The translations under genes and the position numbers were made by a program. This document shows positions 8,601-16,632 of a stretch of DNA of 64,000 nucleotides, piece after piece (within the stretch, counting starts at the first letter, position 1; each line of letters begins with the position of its first letter). Under the pieces are notes generated by a model. That model was not told the DNA's origin. It searched no databases and worked only from the letters and a program-made list of their open reading frames with translations. The DNA lies in the NCBI GenBank assembly GCA_031290985.1, contig JARLJW010000092.1, forward strand, positions 1-64,000. Direction: 5' to 3'. Source of the stretch: Verrucomicrobiia bacterium. GTDB lineage: Bacteria > Verrucomicrobiota > Verrucomicrobiia > Limisphaerales > UBA11358.

Positions 8601-10375
8601 TTGGTGACTCCGGCGGTGCCGGGAATGGATCCGTGGGCATCTATAACTTGAGCGGCGGAACCTTGACGGTTAACAACTGGTTCGGCATTGGCCGGGACGG
8701 GTCGACTGGCATCTTTAACATGTCGGGTGGCATTCTCAACAAGGGTGTCGGTGGCGACATGGTGATCGGCCGGGGCGGCAGTTACGGAACCTTTACCATG
8801 ACCGGCGGCACGATCAACAAAGATAACAACAATCCAATCCTCGTGGGTCAGGGTGGCGGCATCGGCGAGTTGGACATCAGCGGCGGCACGCTGAACAGTG
8901 CCGGCGAGTATTGGCTGGGCACGGACAATGGCACCATCGCCACCAACAACATCAGCGGCACGGCGCAAATGAACGTTCACAACTGGGTGACCATTGGTCG
9001 TGCCGGTTTGGGCGTCGTTAATATGTCCAGTGGGCAGTTTAACTCAGACGTCAATCAATTCGTGGTTGGCATTTTTGGCGGAAGCCAGGGCATCTGGAAC
9101 CAATCCGGCGGCGCGTTATACGTCAATCAGGAAATATGGATCGGCCAGGGTGATAATAATGCCCATGGCACCATCAATCTGAGCGGTGGTACCATCACTA
9201 ACACCAGCTGGTTGGCTGTTGGCCGGGAAGGCGGGCATGGCACGCTGAACATTAGCGGCGGCACGATGGTCAAGACCGGTGGTGGGAATATCAGCATCGC
9301 CCACAACGGTGGCGCATCGGGTGATGTGGTCATCAGTGGCACGGGCACGTTCCTCTGCTTGTCCGGTGAAACCTGGGTCGGCGAGAATGCCGCTCCCGGC
9401 ACCTGGACCATGAACGGCGGCACGGCCGTTCTCGGCCTCGTGCATCTCGCTCAAAATGCCGACGCCCAAGGCTTGATGACCCTCAATGCCGGTTCGCTGA
9501 CCGCCAATGAAATTTCCACCGGCAATAACGGCGCTTCCCAACGCGAGTTGGATTTCAATGGCGGCACGCTGGTGGCCGGCGCGGATAATTCCAACTTCAT
9601 CCACGACCTGAGTGCGGCCAACATCAAATCGGGCGGTGCCATCATCAATACCGCGTCACATTCGGTTTCCGTGAATCAAGCCTTGCTGGGTGTGTCCCCT
9701 GACGGCGGACTCACCAAGAACGGCAACGGCACGTTGTATCTGAACGGGGTTAACACCTACACCAACACCACCTTCGCCAACCTCGGCGGCCTCGGCGGCT
9801 CCGGCGTCATCACGTCCCCGTTGATCGTGGCTTCCGGCGCCACCCTGACGCCTGGTGCCGGCGGCATCGGCACCTTCACCGTCAACAACACGGTCACCTT
9901 GGCGGCGGGCAGCTCCACCTTGATGGAAGTGGACAAGACTGCGGGCACCCATGACCTGCTCCAAGGCGCCTCGACCTTGCACTACGGCGGTACGTTGATC
10001 ATCTCCAACCTGAGCGCTGCCTTCGTCGGTGGTGAATCTTACAAGCTGTTCGACGCCACGAACTACACCGGTTCCTTCAGCGCCATCAGCCCGGCGACGC
10101 CCGGTGCCGGCATGACTTGGAACACCAGCCAGCTCGCCGTGAACGGCACCCTCTCCATCAGCGGCGGGGTTCCGGTCATCACCGCCACGGTCTCCGGTGG
10201 CAACCTGAACCTGTCCTGGCCGGTCGCCGGCAGCCATCTGCAGATCCAGACCAACTCGCTGGCCACCGGCCTCAGCACCAACTGGTCGAATGTGCCGAAC
10301 TCCACCACCACGAACGCCGTTTCCATTCCGTTGAACCCGGCCATCCCGGCGGTGTTCCTCCGTTTGGCTCCGTGA
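5636..10375 (+). CDS. Giant secreted protein with autotransporter-associated beta-strand repeats
   Basis: The 1579-residue protein has a signal peptide ending near SSAIYA. Almost the whole chain is built of short glycine/asparagine-rich strand repeats such as YNLSGGVLNINNWVAIGR, FNMSGGILNKG and LNISGGTMVKTG, in two large blocks (DNA about 5990-6900 and 8230-9560) separated by a less regular middle. PATR-type units (LTKNGAGTLTLTGPNTYTG; LTKNGNGTLYLNGVNTYTN) close each block. Such repeats form right-handed beta-helices in autotransporter passengers and adhesins. No C-terminal membrane barrel is present; the chain ends instead in the roughly 70-residue domain shared by several proteins here (NLNLSWPV ... 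FLRLAP). It is probably an extracellular surface or matrix protein. It has its own operator-bearing promoter at 5493 and is followed by a strong hairpin. Confidence 0.8.
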   Translation: MKIPTTSRLARISQAGVLTLALLAASSSAIYATDITWSGGTAEYTNATDWTGGVVPGGGDNAINDNGSANVVQILGTDPTWTVNDIRAANGGGTTGAFYQNGSAVTLGGWFRLGIGAGATGTYTLHSGNIQINNDRLNVGELGTGILNIDGGTITGPNNQFALADGPTGASGTVNQTGGTVNSGGELWVGANNAGSGGNGAVGVYNLSGGVLNINNWVAIGRNGTTGTINMSGGNFNKNNNGQFLVATGNGSIGTFIQGGGNLVVQSEFRVPDGGDGSTLGTYNISNSATLVVNNWLAIGRSGGVGVANITGGSVTKTGTGSDHLDVGAGGPGTVNQTGGAVTNLTSDTWIGENSAGTWNLNGGVDNFAAVHLAQVSGGSGKLYLNGGTFITTELTTGNPAAGSQVIFNGGTLVASASNLHFMHDITFAGISAGGAIIDTAGNNITIPQEIDDNGGGGLTKNGAGTLTLTGPNTYTGPTVVNNGALALTTSPTGPTGQGDYTVAGGAQLSLAVQGLNDQLTVGNLTFGSGAPVLNLDLGAYGNPSVGSGPVNVLGALTVGGTAIVNIADALPQIGQFPLIQFASTTGAGSFVLGSLPLGVGAYLSNNVSSVDLVITNVNLPRWEGLAGGNWDVNLTTNWINIGTGLPAFFNNGNAVLFNDQALGTTTVNLVATVSPASVTFNNNSAVYSLVGSGKISGATGLSLQGTGTANLLNTGGNNFTGPVVISGGVLAVTNLANGGSPSAIGASSANPTNLVLNGGNLTYSGPAATINRGYLTEQTNSSLTTVSNLTLTGTANATQFGGLTKTGNAQLSYQGIGSNVLSGSGSLGYSVQAGSVLFDGSGGGQTNLVQNGFNVVGAAGVASVIVTNATVTTTGDMSLGNVPSTAGTLTLNNGATLNVGSWFTLSDSAGSTGTCTLNSGSTLNVNNGRLFLCSNKGTYDILNINGGTINKSGDYFAVVNGGWNGVGARTGVVNQVSGTVNSSSECWIGDSGGAGNGSVGIYNLSGGTLTVNNWFGIGRDGSTGIFNMSGGILNKGVGGDMVIGRGGSYGTFTMTGGTINKDNNNPILVGQGGGIGELDISGGTLNSAGEYWLGTDNGTIATNNISGTAQMNVHNWVTIGRAGLGVVNMSSGQFNSDVNQFVVGIFGGSQGIWNQSGGALYVNQEIWIGQGDNNAHGTINLSGGTITNTSWLAVGREGGHGTLNISGGTMVKTGGGNISIAHNGGASGDVVISGTGTFLCLSGETWVGENAAPGTWTMNGGTAVLGLVHLAQNADAQGLMTLNAGSLTANEISTGNNGASQRELDFNGGTLVAGADNSNFIHDLSAANIKSGGAIINTASHSVSVNQALLGVSPDGGLTKNGNGTLYLNGVNTYTNTTFANLGGLGGSGVITSPLIVASGATLTPGAGGIGTFTVNNTVTLAAGSSTLMEVDKTAGTHDLLQGASTLHYGGTLIISNLSAAFVGGESYKLFDATNYTGSFSAISPATPGAGMTWNTSQLAVNGTLSISGGVPVITATVSGGNLNLSWPVAGSHLQIQTNSLATGLSTNWSNVPNSTTTNAVSIPLNPAIPAVFLRLAP

Positions 10376-10415
10376 TCGGTGGGAAGCGGAACCTGGTTTT
10401 CGCTTCGTAAATCTG

Positions 10416-10446
10416 GCCCGGTGAGTGCATGGTGCATTCACCGGGC
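10416..10446 (+). terminator. Stem-loop downstream of the strand-repeat gene
   Basis: A 14-bp stem (one G-T wobble) pairs 10416-10429 with 10433-10446 around the 3-base loop TGG. It begins 40 bp after the stop at 10375 and 14 bp before the next start at 10461. There is no clear T-run, so it may end transcription, protect the 3' end, or only attenuate read-through into the GH127-like gene. Confidence 0.55.
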
Positions 10447-10460
10447 TGCTTGATTAAATA

Positions 10461-13040
10461 ATGAACATATTTGTTTCCAGATCCATCCGCCAAGCGGGTT
10501 TCATTTTTATGGGATGGATCGGCTGTTCCGCGCTCACCCTCGCGCAGGGGGTTCCCGCCGCGACCAATCTGCCGCCCACGGCCGTCGTCCCCAATCGCGC
10601 CCCGCTGCTCGCGCCGCCGTTCACCGCCCTGCCGCTGGGCGGCGTCCGCCCCCGCGGCTGGCTACTCACCCAGTGCCAACAGCAGCGCGACGGCCTCACC
10701 GGCAATGCCGAGGCCGTTTATGCCGTCGATATCGGCACCAACAGCGCCTGGCTCGGCGGCACGGGTGACAGTTGGGAGCGCAGCCCCTATTACTACAAAG
10801 GTCTCATCCCCCTGGCCTATGTGCTGAACGACGCCGGCCTCAAACTAAAGGCCCAAAAGTGGATTGATTGGCTGCTCACTCATCAAGGCACGGACGGCTA
10901 TCTGGGGCCCGCCGCGAACAACGACTGGTGGCCGCGCATGCTCGCCACCTATGCCCTGCGCGATTATTACGAAGCCACCGGGGACGCGCGCGTCCCCGCT
11001 GCGTTGAACAATTACTTCCATTACATGCTCGTCCACCTGCCGACCCGCCCGTTGAGCGACTGGGGCAAAGCTCGCGCCGGCGACGAAATGGATGTCGCCC
11101 TCTGGCTCTACAACCGCAATGGCGACACCAATCTGCTCACGCTCGTCAACCTCCTGCACCGGCAGGCCTACGACTGGACTGGCATTTTTACCAGCAACAA
11201 TTTTGATTCGTACGGCACCGACTTTCAGCCCAAGCACAATGTGAACGTCGAGCAGGCGCTCAAGCTGCCCGATGTCTACTACCAGCTTTCCGGCCAGCCC
11301 GCCGACCGCAACGCGCTCGCCCTCGGCTGGGACAACCTGATGCGCGAGCACGGCCTGTCCTGCGGCCTCAACGGCGGCACGGAATTTCTCGCCGGCAACG
11401 CCAGCGTGCAGGGCGTCGAACTCTGTTCCATTGTCGAGGCCATGCTCAGCCTGGAAACCTCCCTGCGCACCACCGGCGACCCGGTGCTGGCCGACCGCCT
11501 GGAAACCATTTCGTTCAACGCGCTGCCCGCCGCGCTCGCCAACCACATCAAGGGCATCCAGTATTTCACGCTGCCCAACAACGTCATCGCCATCAACGGC
11601 GGCCATGGCTACAACCAGGATTATGCCAACGGCTCCGTGCCCGGCCCCAACTCCGGCTTCCCCTGCTGCCGCTATAATTTTCACATGGGCTGGCCCAAGT
11701 ACGTCCAGAATTCCTGGGCCGCCACCGCGGACGGAGGTCTCGCCGCGCTCGCCTATGGCCCGACCGTGGTGAATGCCCTGGTCGGCGGCCAGCCGGTGCA
11801 GATCACCGAGGACACCGGCTATCCGTTTGAAGAACAGTTGCGGCTGCAGATTTCGGTGGCCAGCCCGCTGGCTTTTCCGCTGGCCTTGCGCATTCCCGGC
11901 TGGTGCAGCCACGCCGCCATCACCGTCAACGGTCAGCCCCAAACCGGCGTTCAGCCGGCTTCATTCTTCCGCCTGCAACGGACTTGGACCAACGGCGACA
12001 CGGTCGTCATCAATTTGCCGATGCCCATCCAGACCCAGCCCGGCCCCAGCCGCTCGCTGTCCGTCAATCGCGGCCCGGTGGTTTATTCTTTGAAGATCGG
12101 GGAACAGTGGACGGTCAGCACGCCCGATCCGCTGGGGCTGGGCTTTGATGAATATCAGGTGCGCGCCACGACACCGTGGGCATACGCGCTGCAACTGAAT
12201 CTGACCAATCTCGCGGACTCCCTCGCCTTTACCAATTACGGCACCCCCGCGAATCCGTTTGATCCCGCCCAGCCGTCGGTTGCCTTGACGGCGCAGGCAC
12301 GCCAATTGCCGGAGTGGACGATTGGCTGGCGCGGCACCCATGCCTTCGAGCCGCCCGTGAGCCCCGTGGCTTCCAGCAGTCCGCTCGAGACGGTCACCTT
12401 GGTGCCGTTTGGTTCTCAGCACCTGCGCGTGAGCTGGTTTCCGTATCTGGGCGCGCCGTCCCCGACGGTCGGCTCGTTCACCGACAATTTTGATTCCGGC
12501 TGGAGCCGGCGCTGGACGGTGTTCGGCGGCAATTGGACGGTGCGCAACGGCGTTTTGAACACGGTGCCGGCCTCGGCCAATGGTGCCAAGGCGCTGGCCA
12601 TGGCCACGGCCTTCACTAATTTTACCTACGAGGCGGATGTCTCGGCCGGTTCCGTCGGCGATGCCGGCCTGGTTTTCCGCGCCAGCCAGCCGGATATCGG
12701 CGCGGATGCCTATTGCGGTTATTACGTGGGCCTCAGTCCTTCCGGGGCCAATCTGCAATTGGGCTATGCCAACAACGGCTGGCATTCGCTCACGAATGTG
12801 TCCATGCCTTTCGCGGCGAACACCGCGTATCATCTCAAAGTTTCCGCACAAGGTTCCCGTCTCCGCATCTTTGTTAATGGCGCCGACCTGCCGGCGATTG
12901 ATCTGCGGGACACCACGTTCAGCCGTGGCATGATCGGGGTTCGCACTTATTGCACGGATGGCGACAAGTCGGTCTCCAGTTATGCGAATCCCGCGGCGCA
13001 CGAACTGCCCGTCGCACCGGCGGGCGGTCCGCACGCCTGA
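10461..13040 (+). CDS. GH127-like beta-L-arabinofuranosidase with C-terminal lectin-like domain
   Basis: The 859-residue exported protein has a signal peptide ending near LTLAQ. Residues about 50-620 match the DUF1680/GH127 family, an (alpha/alpha)6 barrel followed by beta-sandwiches (PLGGVRPRGWLL; WERSPYYYKGLIPLAYVL; LALRIPGWC). In characterised GH127 enzymes a zinc ion is held by one Glu and three Cys, one of which is the nucleophile. The matching residues here appear to be E320 and C322 (GVELCSIVEAM) and C402-C403 (FPCCRYN). Families related to GH127 share this core, so the exact sugar (beta-L-arabinofuranose or another) is not certain. About 675-850 (FTDNFDSGW...IGVRTYCTDG) is a concanavalin-like beta-sandwich. 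The gene follows a hairpin by 14 bp and is itself followed by another hairpin at 13055. Confidence 0.85.
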   Translation: MNIFVSRSIRQAGFIFMGWIGCSALTLAQGVPAATNLPPTAVVPNRAPLLAPPFTALPLGGVRPRGWLLTQCQQQRDGLTGNAEAVYAVDIGTNSAWLGGTGDSWERSPYYYKGLIPLAYVLNDAGLKLKAQKWIDWLLTHQGTDGYLGPAANNDWWPRMLATYALRDYYEATGDARVPAALNNYFHYMLVHLPTRPLSDWGKARAGDEMDVALWLYNRNGDTNLLTLVNLLHRQAYDWTGIFTSNNFDSYGTDFQPKHNVNVEQALKLPDVYYQLSGQPADRNALALGWDNLMREHGLSCGLNGGTEFLAGNASVQGVELCSIVEAMLSLETSLRTTGDPVLADRLETISFNALPAALANHIKGIQYFTLPNNVIAINGGHGYNQDYANGSVPGPNSGFPCCRYNFHMGWPKYVQNSWAATADGGLAALAYGPTVVNALVGGQPVQITEDTGYPFEEQLRLQISVASPLAFPLALRIPGWCSHAAITVNGQPQTGVQPASFFRLQRTWTNGDTVVINLPMPIQTQPGPSRSLSVNRGPVVYSLKIGEQWTVSTPDPLGLGFDEYQVRATTPWAYALQLNLTNLADSLAFTNYGTPANPFDPAQPSVALTAQARQLPEWTIGWRGTHAFEPPVSPVASSSPLETVTLVPFGSQHLRVSWFPYLGAPSPTVGSFTDNFDSGWSRRWTVFGGNWTVRNGVLNTVPASANGAKALAMATAFTNFTYEADVSAGSVGDAGLVFRASQPDIGADAYCGYYVGLSPSGANLQLGYANNGWHSLTNVSMPFAANTAYHLKVSAQGSRLRIFVNGADLPAIDLRDTTFSRGMIGVRTYCTDGDKSVSSYANPAAHELPVAPAGGPHA

Positions 13041-13054
13041 TATCGGTTCGAGGG

Positions 13055-13073
13055 CAACGCGCACTTCGCGTTG
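13055..13073 (+). terminator. Short stem-loop after the GH127-like gene
   Basis: CAACGCG (13055-13061) and CGCGTTG (13067-13073) form a perfect 7-bp stem with a 5-base loop, 14 bp after the stop at 13040. There is no T-run. Its right arm overlaps the first two bases of operator copy 3, so termination and re-initiation are closely packed here. Confidence 0.4.
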
Positions 13074-13119
13074 TGGCCAATTCATGCCACATGACAAAAA
13101 CGGGGTTCGGGCCTAGCTT
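13072..13119 (+). promoter_or_regulatory. Promoter with palindromic operator, copy 3
   Basis: TGTGGC (13072-13077) and GCCACA (13086-13091) form perfect inverted arms around an 8-bp spacer. ATGACA (13091-13096) fits a -35 box and TAGCTT (13114-13119) a -10 box, with a 17-bp gap. The pseudopilin frame begins only 13 bp after the -10 box, so the leader would be very short. This promoter probably drives the tightly packed genes from 13132 to 28204. Confidence 0.65.
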
Positions 13120-13131
13120 GCCTTAATTCCT

Positions 13132-14016
13132 GTGAAGAAAATGAATGCAAAATTTGTCAAATCTGCCCACGTCATCCGCCGTGGTGGACCCTGCCGCCGC
13201 GCCTTTACCCTGATCGAGCTGCTGGTGGTCATCGCCATCATCGCCATTCTGGCCGCCATGCTCCTGCCGGCCCTCGCCAAGGCCAAGGCCAAGGCCAAGC
13301 AATCCGCCTGCATCAACAACATGCGGCAGATCGGCTTGTCGCTGGTCATGTATGCGGACAATTACAACCAATATCCCGGCGACTACCGGACGTCGAATCA
13401 TACTTATGTCTGGCAAACCCGTCTGCTGTCCACCATGGGCAATAATCGCGCCGCCTTTTCCTGCCCGGCCGCCCTGTCCCAAAGCTGGTGGGATACCAAT
13501 GTCAATGACAGCTTGGCCGGCCCGGCTGGTTTCATCGTGAAGGGTGAGGACGCCAAGGTCGACAATTTCGCGGTCATGAGCGGCGATTCCGACAGCCAGG
13601 GCAGCCGTTTTTCTCTGGGCTATAATGACTGGGGGGTGAGCCTGAGCGCCACGCCACAACTGGGGTTGGGCGGTGACGTTGATGGCAACTTCAATAAAGG
13701 CCCGGTGAAGGACAGCATGGTGCGCAGCCCCGTGAGCATGATCGCGATCGGGGACTGCCGTTCGGACGGGGTCAAAGGCAGCATCAAGTTCAACGCCAAT
13801 CTGGATCCGACCGATTCCTCCGTACAACGCCCCTGCAACCGGCACAATTTCCGCACCGACCTGCTTTTTTGTGACGGCCACGTCGAGGCTGCCAAGCGGG
13901 ATGATGTGATTGATCCCAGCCTCAACTCTTCATGGCGGCCTCACTGGAACAATGACAATGACGCGCACACGGAAGTCACTTGGACGATTGCAAACACCAC
14001 CGCCTTGGAGCAGTAA
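13132..14016 (+). CDS. Type II secretion/type IV pilin-like pseudopilin, H-X9-DG type
   Basis: The 294-residue protein has a short basic leader, then [18 protein letters not shown] and a lysine-rich helix ([10 protein letters not shown]), the prepilin N-terminal cleavage/methylation signal. The residue before the cleavage point is Ala rather than the usual Gly (RRAFTLIEL). Near the C-terminus, [15 protein letters not shown] fits the H-X9-DG pattern of a pseudopilin group that is abundant in Planctomycetes and Verrucomicrobia. It would be cleaved by prepilin peptidase and join an inner-membrane pseudopilus. The start is GTG at 13132 or ATG at 13141. It is the first gene after operator copy 3 and is 32 bp before the GtaA-like enzyme. 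Two related genes lie at 35193 and 54455, each also beside a hydrolase. Confidence 0.85.
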   Translation: MKKMNAKFVKSAHVIRRGGPCRRAFTLIELLVVIAIIAILAAMLLPALAKAKAKAKQSACINNMRQIGLSLVMYADNYNQYPGDYRTSNHTYVWQTRLLSTMGNNRAAFSCPAALSQSWWDTNVNDSLAGPAGFIVKGEDAKVDNFAVMSGDSDSQGSRFSLGYNDWGVSLSATPQLGLGGDVDGNFNKGPVKDSMVRSPVSMIAIGDCRSDGVKGSIKFNANLDPTDSSVQRPCNRHNFRTDLLFCDGHVEAAKRDDVIDPSLNSSWRPHWNNDNDAHTEVTWTIANTTALEQ

Positions 14017-14048
14017 AATTGGTCTTTGGGCTTTGTTAATTTAAATCA

Positions 14049-16628
14049 ATGAATAAAAAATTCGTTTGCCGCCTTGGCGTCGTATTCACCGTGCTCGCGA
14101 CCGGTTTTTCCGCCGTGGCCGCAGAGCCGTTACGCCCCCCCTCCGTGCCCTTGGTGGCGTGCAATCCCTACTTCAGCATCTGGTCGCCCGCCGACAAACT
14201 GACTGATGCCGATACCACGCACTGGACCGGGAAATCCCAGCGCCTCACCAGCCTCATCCGGATTGATGGCAAAACGTTCCGCCTCATGGGCAAGGAACCG
14301 TCCGTCATTCCGGCCCTGCCGCAGACGCAGGTTCAAGTGCTGCCCACGCGCACGATCTATTCCTTCGCCGGCGAGGGCGTGAACGTCACCTTGACCTTCA
14401 TGACGGCCGCTTTGCCGGAAGACCTCGACCTGTTGTCGCGCCCCGTGACCTATCTGACCTGGGATTGCTCCGCCACCGACGGCCAGAAACACGCGGTGGA
14501 AACCTATTTCGATGCGTCCAGTGAACTCGCCGTCAACACGCCCGACCAGGCCGTGGTCTGGTCCGCCGAAAAAAAATCCGGCGTCGCCGCCCTCAAGGTC
14601 GGTTCCCTGGATCAACACGTGCTCGGGCAAAGCGGCGATGACCTGCGCATTGACTGGGGCTATTTGTACGTCGCCGCCGCCGCCGGCCAGAAGGCGCTCC
14701 TCGCGCTGGTGGATCCGGCCGACGGGCGCGCCGCGTTCGCCAAGTCCGGCAGGCTGTCCGCCGCCATCCCGTCATCCGCCCAGGTGAAACAGCCCGCCGC
14801 CGCCGCACCCGTCTCCGCGCTTGTGCTCCATTTTGGCAATGTCGGGGAGCAGCCGGTTTCCCGCTGGCTGATGCTGGCCTATGACGAACTCTATGCGATC
14901 CAGTACATGAAGCAAGATCTCCGGCCCTACTGGCGTCGCCATGGCTGGGAGGCCGCCGACCTGCTGAAGGCCGCCGCGCATGATTACGATTCTTTGAAGC
15001 TGCGCTGTGAAACGTTTGACCGTGAATTGATGGCCGACCTGACCAGTGCCGGGGGTGAAAACTACGCGCAGCTTGGCGCGCTCGCCTACCGTCAATGCTT
15101 CGCCGCCGGGGTCTTCGCGGCCGATGGCAACGGCCAGCCGCTCCAGTTCTGCAAGGAAAACCACTCCAACGGCTGCATCAGCACCTCCGATGTCTTTTAC
15201 CCGATGTCGCCGCAGTTCCTCCTGTTCGGCCCCTCGGTGGCCAAGTCCTTCATCGTGCCGTTCATGAATTACGCGGCGAGCGAGCGCTGGAAATTTCCCT
15301 TCGCCCCGCACGATCTCGGCACCTATCCCAAGGCCAACGGCCAGGTCTATGGCGATGGCGAAAACGGCGTGAACAACCAGATGCCCGTCGAGGAAAGCGG
15401 CAACCTGCTGTGCCTCTTCGCCGCCGTCGGCGAGATGGAAGGCAATGCGAACTTTGCCGGACTTTACTGGAAGCAGCTCGAACAATGGGCCGGTTATCTC
15501 AAGGAAAAAGGTTTCGACCCCGAGAAGCAGCTTTGCACGGATGACTTCGCCGGCCACCTCGCGCACAACGTCAACCTGAGCGCCAAGGCCATCTGCGGCC
15601 TCGGCTCCTTCGCGAAGCTGTGCGAACTGCGCGGCGACCAGGCGAAGGCCGATGAATATTACCAGTTTGCGCGCGCCGCCGCGCAGCGCTGGGTCAAGGA
15701 GGCCGATGACGGCGATCATTTCCGCCTCGCCTTCGACCGCCCCGGAACTTGGAGCCAGAAATACAACCTCGTCTGGGACGGCGTGCTGGGTCTGAACCTG
15801 TTCCCCGCCGAAGTTGTCCGCAAGGAGATGGCTTTCTACAAGCAGAAGCAGAACGCATACGGCCTGCCGCTCGATAACCGTGAGACCTACACCAAGCTCG
15901 ACTGGATCACCTGGACCGCCACGCTCACCCGGGACCGCGCCGATTTCGAGGCCTTGGTCGCGCCCATCATCAACTTTCTGAATCACACGCCCGACCGGTC
16001 CCCGATGACCGACTGGTATCAGACCAAGTCTGCCCGCAAGGTCGGTTTCACCGCGCGCCCCGTCGTGGGCGGGGTGTTCATGCAGATGCTGTATGACAAA
16101 CCGGTCTGGCAAAAATATGCCGCGCGCGACCAGGTCAAGGCCGCCAATTGGGCGCCCATCCCCAAGCCCCCGGTTGTGACCATGGTCATTCCGGCCGCTG
16201 ACCGGGCCCCGGCCAAGTGGCGTTACACCACCACGCAGCCCGGCGCGGATTGGACGAAGGTAAATTTTGACGCCTCCGCCTGGGCGGAAGGCTGGAGCGG
16301 TTTTGGCATGCGCGGCACGCCGGGCGCCTTGCCCAACACCACCTGGAACACCAGCGACATCTGGCTGCGCCGGGACGTGGAGATCGCCCCGGCACAGTTG
16401 AAGAACATCGCGCTGTGGTTTCATCATGACGACGATGCCGAGGTGTACATCAACGGCGTGCTTGCCCTGAATGCCGGCGGATTCGTGGGCCGGTACGATT
16501 ATTTTCCGCTGACGGAGCAGGGCCGGGCCGCGCTCAAGCCCGGAAAGAATGCCATCGCGATCCACTGTCATCAAACCGGTGGCGGGCAGTACGTGGACCT
16601 CGGTTTTGTGGCTGTTAAGCCGAACTAA
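14049..16628 (+). CDS. GtaA-like (DUF5127/DUF4965/DUF1793) six-hairpin enzyme
   Basis: The 859-residue exported protein has a signal peptide ending near FSAVAA. Residues about 25-700 match the glutaminase-A-like architecture: an N-terminal beta domain (RPPSVPLVACNPYFSIWSPA, DTTHWTGKSQRL) and an (alpha/alpha)6 barrel (NHSNGCISTSDVFYPMSP, FPFAPHDLGTYPKANGQVY, NNQMPVEESGNLL). Fungal members are called glutaminases, but many bacterial members sit in glycan loci and may act on sugars, so the activity here is open. Residues about 710-858 are the HCHQTGGGQYVDLG beta-sandwich module also present in both GH2 proteins. It lies between the pseudopilin and the second GH2, with only 4 bp to the latter, which supports an operon and a shared glycan target. 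Confidence 0.8.
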   Translation: MNKKFVCRLGVVFTVLATGFSAVAAEPLRPPSVPLVACNPYFSIWSPADKLTDADTTHWTGKSQRLTSLIRIDGKTFRLMGKEPSVIPALPQTQVQVLPTRTIYSFAGEGVNVTLTFMTAALPEDLDLLSRPVTYLTWDCSATDGQKHAVETYFDASSELAVNTPDQAVVWSAEKKSGVAALKVGSLDQHVLGQSGDDLRIDWGYLYVAAAAGQKALLALVDPADGRAAFAKSGRLSAAIPSSAQVKQPAAAAPVSALVLHFGNVGEQPVSRWLMLAYDELYAIQYMKQDLRPYWRRHGWEAADLLKAAAHDYDSLKLRCETFDRELMADLTSAGGENYAQLGALAYRQCFAAGVFAADGNGQPLQFCKENHSNGCISTSDVFYPMSPQFLLFGPSVAKSFIVPFMNYAASERWKFPFAPHDLGTYPKANGQVYGDGENGVNNQMPVEESGNLLCLFAAVGEMEGNANFAGLYWKQLEQWAGYLKEKGFDPEKQLCTDDFAGHLAHNVNLSAKAICGLGSFAKLCELRGDQAKADEYYQFARAAAQRWVKEADDGDHFRLAFDRPGTWSQKYNLVWDGVLGLNLFPAEVVRKEMAFYKQKQNAYGLPLDNRETYTKLDWITWTATLTRDRADFEALVAPIINFLNHTPDRSPMTDWYQTKSARKVGFTARPVVGGVFMQMLYDKPVWQKYAARDQVKAANWAPIPKPPVVTMVIPAADRAPAKWRYTTTQPGADWTKVNFDASAWAEGWSGFGMRGTPGALPNTTWNTSDIWLRRDVEIAPAQLKNIALWFHHDDDAEVYINGVLALNAGGFVGRYDYFPLTEQGRAALKPGKNAIAIHCHQTGGGQYVDLGFVAVKPN

Positions 16629-16632
16629 AATA

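Noticed and set aside
5636-10375. Calling the strand-repeat protein a classical autotransporter
   Set aside because: It has no C-terminal translocator barrel; the chain ends in the F-x-R-L domain instead.
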